Assembly (NCBI GenBank): GCA_964587525.1
Contig: CAZPLZ010000006.1
Span: forward strand, 1-34,585
DNA length: 34,585 nucleotides
Source: CAZPLZ01 sp964587525
Lineage (GTDB): Bacteria; Oederibacteriota; CAKKQC01
Direction: 5' to 3'
The notes under the pieces are model-generated. The model was not told where the DNA came from. It did no database searches and saw only the letters and a program-made list of their open reading frames with translations. Of the stretch, positions 1-6,788 are shown piece by piece. Both the position numbers and the translations under genes were made by a program. Every line of letters begins with the position of its first letter. Position 1 is the first letter of the stretch.

Positions 1-1
1 C

Positions 2-358
2 TCCCGGCCTGACCCGGAACGGTCCATGAGCCGGGGAGAGCGGGAGTTCAAGAAGACATTTTTCTTTGCCTTAAGCCCGGGGGCTGACCGGGAAGCGATG
101 GTGGTCTATGGTCAGGAGAAGCTCCCCGCGGGTTCCCAGTATGCCTGCGTTAGGACAGCCAAAGGTCACAACACCGAGATCGCCCTTCCCGCCCGCTGGT
201 TGGACAAGAATCAGGGCAAGCCCTGGGAGGCTCTGCGGATCAACGTGGCGGTGGACGACTTCGACGGACCGGAAGATTCAGGCTCCCAGATCTGGTGGCG
301 CCCGGACTGGCGCACACCCCTCACCTTCCCAGGATCCGGGACTTTCAAACGGAAGTAA
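2..358 (+). CDS. C-terminal part of a CBM9-like sugar-binding domain protein (cut by the window edge)
   Basis: The frame is open from base 2 to a TAA at 356-358, so the gene enters from the left and only about 118 codons are visible. An internal ATG at 26 is not a convincing start because coding-like sequence continues upstream of it. The visible part has the pattern of the last strands of CBM9/DOMON-like carbohydrate-binding domains: a GHNTEIALPARWL segment, then RINVAVDDFDG, then SQIWWRPDWR. In such modules the aromatic residues line a sugar site. No catalytic domain is visible. The module is often the tail of secreted glycan-active or outer-surface proteins in PVC bacteria. It converges with the glycosyltransferase gene, with 3 bases between the two stops. 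Family assignment is by pattern only. Confidence 0.55.
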   Translation, partial: SRPDPERSMSRGEREFKKTFFFALSPGADREAMVVYGQEKLPAGSQYACVRTAKGHNTEIALPARWLDKNQGKPWEALRINVAVDDFDGPEDSGSQIWWRPDWRTPLTFPGSGTFKRK

Positions 359-361
359 GGG

Positions 362-2863
362 CTAATCCCTAACCCCACTGATCCGCTTGGCCATTTCCTG
401 ATAGGCGTTCATATTGGGATTCAAGCGAATCGCTTTGCGTATCCAGTGTTGAGCGGTGGACCGCTGACCCATCGTGGCGTACACACCCGCCAGCGTTGCT
501 GCGGTTTGGGCTGAAAGCGGATCCTGCCGCCATGCCTCCTGCGCATGCGGTAACGCTGCTGCGGCCCGACCCTGGTTCAGCAGCGCCAAGGCCAATCCCA
601 AACGCAGTCGCGGGGTTTCCACCCCCAGCGCTCGAGCGTGCTCATAGGCGCGCGCCGCACGAGCAAAATCTCTCAATCCACTCAAGGCATCACCCTGGCG
701 CACATACGTTGATCCAACATCCTTGAGTAAATCCGGTGCATCCAAATAGATTTCCAGGGCTTCTTGAACCCGCCCACGAGCAAGCGCTTGATCGGCCTTG
801 TGAAACTTGAGCGCCTCATAGACTGGCAGAGCTGGAAGTGGCCGAGGCAAATGGGGCTGCCCCAGGCGAAACAGTGTGTATTCATTTGTCTGCCAAATGA
901 CCTTCGTCTGCTCAGCAAGCAAGCGTTTCATCTCCCTCCACCCTCCCTCTGGCACGTCGAAAAAACCTGGAATCTGCATGTACTGCACTGCCCCCGTTCC
1001 GGTTGAAAGAAGCCACCGAATCCCCAACTGGCGAAGCTGTTTGCTGATACCTTGGGCAGTACGGCCCTGCCGGATAATCCGGGTGATATGCGCCTGTCCG
1101 AAATGAAAATCAGCAATGCACTCACGCTCAACAAAATACGTACTGAAATGAGAGAGGTAGAGAATACGGGCATGTTGTGGGAGCTGTGCGTTGGCAAAGT
1201 CCTTCAGGTAAGACGTGAATGGCGGTGGCGGCAAGACTCTTTTGAGCTTGGTTGCTGCCGATTCAAATCCAAGTGGCATGGAGAAGGGGCTATAAAAGAT
1301 CCACTGGATACCTGCGCTGTAGAGCAACCCGACGATCAAACTGGCTTCTAGAAAAACTCGAACACCGCTTCGTAAGACTCCTCCCCGGTCTATCAACGAC
1401 TTAATGACACCGGCATATAACACACACAACGCCGGTAGAATCGGCAGAAAGAACCTTACGTCCGGACAAAGAATAAACCAGCCCAATGAAAATCCAAGCA
1501 CGGCACGACGCAGGGGCAAATGTAGACCTTGAAATTTCGCCAGCGCTAGCAATGGAAATAGACCGGCCACGATCGGCATCAACGGCCCGTTCACGGCACC
1601 GAAATTTAAAAAGAGAGCTTCAGCACGTACCGGCAGGGAAACAAGAAATGAATAAAGCGGTCTGCTGCTGGAAAATTCGGTGAGAAGCTGATGAGGCACC
1701 GCCTCAAACGTCCCAAATACCCCTTGCAGAAATGGTGAGACCGGATTGGCCTTAAAGAACCAGTTCTTAAAGAGCCAAGGAGAAAGGGGAAGGAACGCCG
1801 CGACATTCCACAGCAAAGCGGCTCTAAGGCCAATTGTCCGCTTGAGGCGCGGAGCCATCGCAACAAATACAGCACCCAAGATCAGTACCCCCACATACTT
1901 GCTGCTCATTCCCCATCCTGCCAGCAAACCACTCACCACCAGAGCCGAGAGGGAACCGGTGCTCCACCAGCGCAGGAAGGTCAGGAGTGATAGCGTGCAG
2001 AAAAGTGCAAAGCCAAGATCAATATACGCCCGTGTGGTCAAATTCAAAAAGGTCGGACAGGCCGCGAGCAGAAGCATAGCCCATCCAACAGGCACCTCAA
2101 GTGCGCGCGCCAAAGAGCGAACGGCAAGCAAGAGCATGATCCCAACGGCGAAATTCAGGAACCGAGCTAACATATCGCCCTGGAGCAGCAGGGAGAGCAT
2201 ATAGAGCATCTCGATGTTCGAGGGAAACGCAGCGCAATAGTGGTGCCACACGTCATAGATCTTGTGGCGGTACACATAAAACGATGGAATGCGCAGGTGA
2301 TACGTGAGAGCGTCCCAGCCCAACTCAACATTGAGCAGTCCCATCACCGTGACCACGATGGCCAGGCCAATCACCATGCAGCTTAATGGTGTGAGAGACA
2401 CCAGCGCACTTGCTTTGAAGTCAGAAAGTGCCGGTTGGATCCTCTTACGAACCTGCCAGATCGCCCAAAGAGCAAGTGTCGCAAGAAGGCAAAAGGACGC
2501 CACCACTGGGGGCGCAAATAAAAGGCCCAGGAATCCCACAGCCAACATCATGCTGCCGATAACGCCCAATCCGAGACCAAAGAAAATGAGAGGTTCTTTG
2601 TTGGAGGATGTTCTCCCAGGATCTAAAAACCTGGCCATCCAGACACCAAGATTTCTTGCCACAGCTAACACTCCCAATAAAGCGACTCCGGCAAGGAGAT
2701 AAGACATCCAGTTTTCCAGAAGGACGGCCAAGGAGAATTGCTTTACGGGAAAATTAAATCGAAGAGTCCTAATAATATCCTGCGGATTGATATGGAAGCT
2801 TTTGACCCACACCAGAAGCAGCCAGGAATTCCAGATGAGGAGTAAAAGATAAAATAGTCTCAA
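362..2863 (-). CDS. GT-C fold membrane glycosyltransferase-like protein with C-terminal TPR repeats
   Basis: This 833-residue integral membrane protein has about a dozen hydrophobic segments through residue ~540. The loop around residues 182-215 (LGWDALTYHLRIPSFYVYRH, then a conserved-looking FPSN) resembles the first external loop of GT-C glycosyltransferases of the ArnT/PMT type, where an acidic residue (here D184) takes part in catalysis. These enzymes transfer sugars from polyprenyl-phosphate donors on the outer face of the inner membrane. A soluble part follows, and residues ~685-825 hold several TPR-like helical repeats (AEIY/ALxxGR patterns, LNPN near the end). It starts 32 bases after the ADP-ribosylglycohydrolase-family gene and is probably cotranscribed. 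It is visibly more AT-rich than the carbohydrate genes further right. Donor and acceptor cannot be told. Confidence 0.75.
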   Translation of the reverse strand: MRLFYLLLLIWNSWLLLVWVKSFHINPQDIIRTLRFNFPVKQFSLAVLLENWMSYLLAGVALLGVLAVARNLGVWMARFLDPGRTSSNKEPLIFFGLGLGVIGSMMLAVGFLGLLFAPPVVASFCLLATLALWAIWQVRKRIQPALSDFKASALVSLTPLSCMVIGLAIVVTVMGLLNVELGWDALTYHLRIPSFYVYRHKIYDVWHHYCAAFPSNIEMLYMLSLLLQGDMLARFLNFAVGIMLLLAVRSLARALEVPVGWAMLLLAACPTFLNLTTRAYIDLGFALFCTLSLLTFLRWWSTGSLSALVVSGLLAGWGMSSKYVGVLILGAVFVAMAPRLKRTIGLRAALLWNVAAFLPLSPWLFKNWFFKANPVSPFLQGVFGTFEAVPHQLLTEFSSSRPLYSFLVSLPVRAEALFLNFGAVNGPLMPIVAGLFPLLALAKFQGLHLPLRRAVLGFSLGWFILCPDVRFFLPILPALCVLYAGVIKSLIDRGGVLRSGVRVFLEASLIVGLLYSAGIQWIFYSPFSMPLGFESAATKLKRVLPPPPFTSYLKDFANAQLPQHARILYLSHFSTYFVERECIADFHFGQAHITRIIRQGRTAQGISKQLRQLGIRWLLSTGTGAVQYMQIPGFFDVPEGGWREMKRLLAEQTKVIWQTNEYTLFRLGQPHLPRPLPALPVYEALKFHKADQALARGRVQEALEIYLDAPDLLKDVGSTYVRQGDALSGLRDFARAARAYEHARALGVETPRLRLGLALALLNQGRAAAALPHAQEAWRQDPLSAQTAATLAGVYATMGQRSTAQHWIRKAIRLNPNMNAYQEMAKRISGVRD

Positions 2864-2895
2864 AGTAACTGCCCTATTTTAAAACAAGTTCTAGC

Positions 2896-4362
2896 TCAGC
2901 AAATACACGAACCCTTTCTTCCCGAGCACTTCGGGCAGTATTCGATGGTTGTGGCGCTTGGAAACCCTGTGGCGACGTCCGGCCCCAGCACCGTGAATTT
3001 GGCGGAGTAGTTCCTCCCCTCAAGTTCTACACTGACCCCAATTGAGTTGGAGCCGCCGGTTTCGCTGGCGGTGACATGAAAGCTAGACTCATCTGACGAT
3101 TCTTCCCTGAGGTCCTGCCAGCCCTGCGGCAGATGAAGCTTGGCCTGGCCTTTCACAGAAGCTCCGTTCTGACGACAGGAGACAGTTATCTTTCGAGAGA
3201 TGCCCGGATACAAAACCGGGTCTCCGTTGTAATGCAGGATAATTTCCAGGTCGTTGTCCACGGCCACCGCCGAACGAATATCCTGTCGCAAGGCGGCAAT
3301 GGCTTCCTCGTTACGAAACAGAATAGATCGCAAGTCTGGGGAAAGAGCCGTGCTGGCTCCAAAGGTCACCGTTTTAGACTTTTCGGCAAGAAACCGTTCC
3401 GCCAGAGCGAGCGTGCGGTCGGTGAGCTCATCGAGCGACTTGGGGAGACGGGACTTGCGGGTGAATTTGTGAACCGTGATGCCCCTGCCCACCGGATCGC
3501 TCCACCGCTGAGGGATATAAGAAGTCCCGCCGAGGATGCCCAACACCGAACCGAGCGTCGCCCCGGTGCAGTCGGTATCATACCCGCAGTTCACCGCATG
3601 ACAGAGCTGGCTGCCAAAATCCTTCCCGTAGAGCCACCCGAGGATGGTAAAGCCGTGGTTGGGAATCGCATTGCAGGGTTGCTGATGGCCATAGGTGGTC
3701 GCAATCCGCTCGCGGGCCTCCGCCCAGCTCTTCCCATGTTCCCAGCACCAGACAGCCTCCCGGATGACACGGGAAATTGAACAGGAGGGTGGGATCATGG
3801 CCAGCCCAAGGCGAATCAGCTCTCGTGGCTCGGAGAGCACAAACGCCGCGCTCTCCACTGAAGCCCAGAACATCTCCCCGTACATCCCTTCCCCGCCCGC
3901 GTGATCCATGGCAGAATCCATCCAGGCCAGGGCCGCCGCTCTCTGCGGATCGGCCGGCGCGAGACAGGCCCAGATTTCGCTCCGGATCGGCGAGCCCATC
4001 TCGTCAACATAGTAATTCTCGAACCAGCCGGAGACCGGCGGCATCAGCCCCCGCTCCAGATTCCTCATGCAAAAGCCGTATTCATTCCACGGGTACGCTG
4101 AAAGGTACTTTCGCCAGTATTCTGCGAAGTCAGGAAGGCGTGGAGGAACTCCCTTCTCCTCAAGCATCTGCAGCCAGATGAGCTGAAGATCTAGATCGTC
4201 GTTAGGGGTGGGATTTTTGGGAACCGGATTGTAAAAGGTAAGATTGTTGACGTACTTTCTGCTTTCGTAGGGCGCGCCCAAGGTTCCCCCAATGTTCTTG
4301 CCCAGCCAGCAGGCAAACACTTTGTCACGATATTCGTCCTTCCCGAGTACGATCTTCCCCAT
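2896..4362 (-). CDS. ADP-ribosylglycohydrolase-family protein with a C-terminal extension
   Basis: This 488-residue protein has the ADP-ribosyl-glycohydrolase (ARH/DraG) fold in residues ~8-310. An early GKNIGGTLGAPYES matches the family's G-x-x-x-G-D-x-x-G-x-x-x-E start. PNDDLDLQ (D55, D56) and GYDTDCTGA (D262, D264) provide the acidic residues that bind the two metal ions in characterised members. ARH enzymes remove ADP-ribose from proteins or cleave related N/O-glycosidic bonds; many PVC paralogues sit in sugar loci and their substrate is unknown. Residues ~360-465 look like an added beta-sandwich, and the last residues are a CPKC...CIC cysteine cluster resembling a small metal knuckle. 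The start is well supported by an AAGGAG site 5-6 bases upstream. That site lies immediately after the truncated hicA frame, which makes hicB-hicA'-this gene a likely unit. Confidence 0.8.
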   Translation of the reverse strand: MGKIVLGKDEYRDKVFACWLGKNIGGTLGAPYESRKYVNNLTFYNPVPKNPTPNDDLDLQLIWLQMLEEKGVPPRLPDFAEYWRKYLSAYPWNEYGFCMRNLERGLMPPVSGWFENYYVDEMGSPIRSEIWACLAPADPQRAAALAWMDSAMDHAGGEGMYGEMFWASVESAAFVLSEPRELIRLGLAMIPPSCSISRVIREAVWCWEHGKSWAEARERIATTYGHQQPCNAIPNHGFTILGWLYGKDFGSQLCHAVNCGYDTDCTGATLGSVLGILGGTSYIPQRWSDPVGRGITVHKFTRKSRLPKSLDELTDRTLALAERFLAEKSKTVTFGASTALSPDLRSILFRNEEAIAALRQDIRSAVAVDNDLEIILHYNGDPVLYPGISRKITVSCRQNGASVKGQAKLHLPQGWQDLREESSDESSFHVTASETGGSNSIGVSVELEGRNYSAKFTVLGPDVATGFPSATTIEYCPKCSGRKGSCIC

Positions 4363-4376
4363 GCGCGCTCCTTACT

Positions 4377-4481
4377 CTACCAGAGGGTTAAATGGCTTCC
4401 GGACTGGCGGTCCTCAACAAATCCCTGCGATTTCAGGAAGCGGACGATGTCGCTGGCGGTGACCTGCGGCATCCGGGGCAT
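4377..4481 (-). pseudogene. hicA: Truncated HicA toxin remnant (34 codons)
   Basis: This short frame begins at an ATG that shares bases with the hicB stop codon (TGATG), the usual translational coupling of a hicBA pair. It reads MPRMPQVTASDIVRFLKSQG and continues FVEDRQSGSHLTLW before TAG. This matches the first half of HicA, a small double-stranded-RNA-binding-fold mRNA interferase of about 60-80 residues: helix 1, then the RQSGSH strand that carries the catalytic histidine. The second half (normally a VPxHxxxELKxGTLxxILRQA-type segment) is missing. The Shine-Dalgarno of the next gene starts within a few bases of the stop, so the C-terminal half was probably lost when the downstream gene was joined here. 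It is likely non-toxic. Confidence 0.7.
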
Positions 4482-4717
4482 CAGGGCACCCCGACGGTCA
4501 ACTCCTCCACATGGACGAGCTTCTCGTTGGCTGGTATCGGCTGTCCGTGGGCGAGCAGCGATTCAAGATGCTGCTGGACCGCGTCGCGGATGTTCCTCTT
4601 GGCCTCCTCGATGGTCCGCCCGTTGCTGAAGCAGCCGGGCAGGGTTGGACTGTAGGCCATGTAGCCGTCGTCCTCGGGTTCTTTCTCGACCACGATTTCG
4701 AAGCTGTAGTATTTCAT
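4481..4717 (-). CDS. hicB: HicB-family antitoxin
   Basis: This 78-residue protein has the classic HicB partial RNase-H-like fold: YYSFEIVVEKEP, then DGYMAYSPTLPGCFSNGRT, then the helix IEEAKRNIRDAVQQHLESLL. HicB neutralises HicA toxin and in many systems represses its own operon. No separate DNA-binding domain is obvious; the protein ends shortly after VHVEELTVGVP. The start has an AGGA site 5 bases upstream. It is directly followed, through a TGATG overlap, by a truncated hicA frame, so this is now an orphan or solitary antitoxin. The gene lies 139 bases downstream of the AbiEii gene on the same strand. Confidence 0.88.
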   Translation of the reverse strand: MKYYSFEIVVEKEPEDDGYMAYSPTLPGCFSNGRTIEEAKRNIRDAVQQHLESLLAHGQPIPANEKLVHVEELTVGVP

Positions 4718-4738
4718 CTCGTTCCTGGCTTGATCTGA

Positions 4739-4744
4739 ATTATA
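4739..4744 (-). promoter_or_regulatory. Candidate -10 box of hicB
   Basis: A perfect TATAAT on the minus strand lies 21 bases before the hicB ATG. A leader of roughly 15 bases would contain the AGGA ribosome site. No convincing -35 element is seen at 16-18 bases. Confidence 0.45.
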
Positions 4745-4756
4745 TCAATCAGCCCT

Positions 4757-4855
4757 TCACGCCGCGAACATCCTGCGCTTGGCCTCAAGCAGGACGTCGG
4801 CGGGCTTGCCCAGCGCCTTGAGCGCGGCCAATCTACAGGCGCGCGGACGTCGTCG
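4757..4855 (-). other. Spacer with a possible gene-end remnant after abiEii
   Basis: After the AbiEii stop codon the same reading frame stays open for 32 codons to a second TGA at 4757-4759. It reads with coding-like composition, including RLAALKALGKPADVLLEAKR and then RMFAA. It could be an in-frame extension cut off by a stop mutation, or the tail of a lost neighbouring gene. I do not recognise the family. Confidence 0.25.
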
Positions 4856-5644
4856 TCACAGAAGCGCCAGGAGCTCCCGCTCGACAAGCCGCGCCGCCTG
4901 CTCCGCGCTATAGCGCACCGTGGGAGCGAGTAGGGGCCGCAGGTCCTCATTGAACTGTCGAGATGAGACCTTTCCTCGCAAGTTCTTTTCGAAGAGACTC
5001 CCGGTAATCTTCTTCCGTAATGATCGCGTATATCTGAGGAAGGCTTTGACCACGTCCGGGCGGCTGACGGTCTCCGTGCCCAAGGCCATCCAGATGTCGT
5101 AAAGGTCCCGGCCCTTGCGGCGCTGGTAGAGCGCGCGCAGTTTCGTGCCGAGCAGTTCCTCAAGGCTGTAGGTCTTCACCTGTGCGGTTCCCTCAAACCA
5201 CGGTGACTCGACACTGAACGGCCTCGATTTCGCCCCGAACACGGTGAAATGCTCGCGGGTGTTGATCTCAACCTTGAGCCGCAGTGGAACCACCGGTGGT
5301 ATCTCCGATTCCATCCGGTAGCGCAAGGTGACATTATCAGGGTTGTTTTCGCGCCGCGGCTTTCCCAGAATCGGGTCCAGTCTGGCCCTGATCGCATCGA
5401 GAACCGGTCCAATGCCACCGGCCTTGACCTGCACCAGGTCAATGTCCTCGGAATACCTGTCAGGCTTGCCGATATAGAGTTTGTACAGGGCTGTCCCACC
5501 ACGCACGGCGAGCGCTTCAACCAGCGCCGGTTCCTGGAATATCTCAACGAGGGCGCGCGACAGGATCAGATCCTGCTCTACCTGTGCATCCTGGGGCCAC
5601 GGGGCAACGTTGCGCCAATGAGTGATGGTGGCCTGGGGTATCAT
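4856..5644 (-). CDS. abiEii: AbiEii toxin (type IV TA nucleotidyltransferase)
   Basis: This 262-residue DNA-polymerase-beta-like nucleotidyltransferase belongs to the AbiEii/AbiGii family. With the start chosen here the motifs are GGTALYKLY (residues 49-57), RYSEDIDL with the metal-binding D67 and D69, a RLKVEINTRE strand, and the SLEELLGTKLRALYQRRKGR-DLYDI segment carrying the later conserved K and D. AbiEii toxins arrest growth; related MenT enzymes add nucleotides to tRNA. A longer frame begins at 5683, but the ATG at 5644-5642 overlaps the AbiEi stop as ATGA, the standard abiE arrangement, and is preferred. All visible catalytic residues are present, so the toxin is probably functional. 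Confidence 0.88.
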   Translation of the reverse strand: MIPQATITHWRNVAPWPQDAQVEQDLILSRALVEIFQEPALVEALAVRGGTALYKLYIGKPDRYSEDIDLVQVKAGGIGPVLDAIRARLDPILGKPRRENNPDNVTLRYRMESEIPPVVPLRLKVEINTREHFTVFGAKSRPFSVESPWFEGTAQVKTYSLEELLGTKLRALYQRRKGRDLYDIWMALGTETVSRPDVVKAFLRYTRSLRKKITGSLFEKNLRGKVSSRQFNEDLRPLLAPTVRYSAEQAARLVERELLALL

Positions 5645-6441
5645 GCCTCGGGCTCTGGTCTGGCGTTCACGATGAGATTCCACTTGCGGCTCAACGGGGC
5701 TCTGCCCACCGGCGCCGACGGATTCAGAAGCCGCTGGGGAGCGCCATCAATCCAGCCGGCCAGCCGTTTCGTCAGGTCCCGGTGGCCCAGCCGGTCCAAC
5801 AGGTAGCCCAGGCGCTGGGCGACGAGCCTGTCGCCGTGCTTCCTGACCGTCCCAGCCAGCCTGACTGCATCCAGCTTCTCCGAGAGCTCGGAGAGGACGG
5901 TCATGACGTTGTCGAGCCCGCCGGCCGCTTTCGGGTACCGGACAAGGTCCCAGGCCGTCGTCTCGGGGGACGACACAGCCATGCTCCCCGTGGGCGTCTT
6001 TACCTCGACGGCTTCCGCCCGGTCGAAAGGACCCTTCCCGAAGAAGCGGATTTGCACGTTGCCGCACTTGACCGGCCGCATCGTCGGGTTGGGAATAACG
6101 ACCTGGAACTCCAACGGGCGGTGATGGGCGGCGCCGTGGAGCTGCGCCGCCGACAGCAATCCAACGTAGTACAGATGCCTCATGTACCGCATCAGGTCGC
6201 GGACGAACCACTCCGGCGGCAGGGATCGCGACGCCCGGTGCTGGGGGTCCACGATCACGTAGAATCCCGACCGCGGCATGACCAGCCTGCCCGCCGTCGC
6301 CAGGCGGTGAAGAGCCATGTAGACAGCCGATGGGGACGCCGCAATGCACCGCTGGGCTTCCGTGCGCGTGAAGACGTAGCGGCCGTGCGCGAGGAGGTCC
6401 TCGACAAACCTGCCGGCGGAGGTTGAATTACGCGATCTCAT
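5641..6441 (-). CDS. abiEi: AbiEi antitoxin (type IV TA, transcriptional autorepressor)
   Basis: This 266-residue protein has an N-terminal winged-helix domain (residues ~10-65, with VFTRTEAQRCIAASPSAVYM, then LHRLATAGRLVMPRSGFYVI) and the AbiEi C-terminal domain (YYVGLLSAAQLHGAAHHRP, then FQVVIPNPTMRPVKCGNV, then the SSPETTAWDLVRYP signature). Known AbiEi proteins neutralise AbiEii without stable complex formation and repress the operon through inverted repeats in the promoter. The gene overlaps abiEii by 4 bases (ATGA). A strong promoter with an internal palindrome lies just upstream and leaves a very short leader. The ATG at 6441 is the only sensible start because the winged helix begins within about 10 residues. 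Confidence 0.87.
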   Translation of the reverse strand: MRSRNSTSAGRFVEDLLAHGRYVFTRTEAQRCIAASPSAVYMALHRLATAGRLVMPRSGFYVIVDPQHRASRSLPPEWFVRDLMRYMRHLYYVGLLSAAQLHGAAHHRPLEFQVVIPNPTMRPVKCGNVQIRFFGKGPFDRAEAVEVKTPTGSMAVSSPETTAWDLVRYPKAAGGLDNVMTVLSELSEKLDAVRLAGTVRKHGDRLVAQRLGYLLDRLGHRDLTKRLAGWIDGAPQRLLNPSAPVGRAPLSRKWNLIVNARPEPEA

Positions 6442-6452
6442 TCCTATTGCAT

Positions 6453-6481
6453 ATTATAACACTTTGTGTAAGAATCCGCAA
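6453..6481 (-). promoter_or_regulatory. Promoter of abiEi-abiEii
   Basis: Minus strand: a TTGCGG -35-like hexamer at 6481-6476, 17 bases of spacer, then a perfect TATAAT at 6458-6453. The -10 box ends 11 bases before the ATG, so the predicted leader is only about 5 bases. Confidence 0.6.
6459..6469. promoter_or_regulatory. Candidate AbiEi operator palindrome
   Basis: ACAC-TTT-GTGT, a perfect 4+4 inverted repeat with a 3-base centre, sits in the spacer between the -35 and -10 boxes of the abiE promoter. This is where a repressor would block polymerase. AbiEi family members autorepress through inverted repeats; binding here is inferred. Confidence 0.4.
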
Positions 6482-6788
6482 CCAGTATTTCAGGCCTTTT
6501 CAGGCAGGATAGCCACTTCTTCCGGTCAATGAAAACCCCTTCAAGAAAAGCGCTCGGGTGGTGGCGGAAAGCAAGCGGGACCCGCGGGGTGCTCTGGTGT
6601 CATGTGGGTGCCATTTTCCACGGAAATCCAGGAAAAAACCGGGAATGTCAGGGAACTGACGATCGAGCGAATTCCTTTGACGTGTCGCGATTTGTGCGGT
6701 GATTCAAGCGTTTGCGAATCAGCGGCGGTCTGCTTTTAAGTCCCCGGCACCCAGCAATTTCCGGTTTCACATCCCCTGAATTCTGCTG

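Larger units (their letters stand above)
6442..6788. other. 347-base intergenic stretch between abiE and the GH2-like gene
   Basis: Apart from the abiE promoter at its left end I see no gene of confidence. Two short plus-strand frames exist: one starting with ATG at 6528 (about 57 codons) and one at 6602-6739 (45 codons, with TGNVRELTIERIPLTCRDLC). Neither has a ribosome site or a recognisable family. The stretch could be the scar of a lost gene or insertion. Confidence 0.4.

Noticed and set aside
3133..3780. 215-codon plus-strand open frame
   Set aside because: Antisense shadow of the ADP-ribosylglycohydrolase-family gene with no family pattern; high GC makes long antisense frames common.
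5782..6426. 214-codon plus-strand open frame
   Set aside because: Antisense shadow of abiEi, which has clear domain matches.
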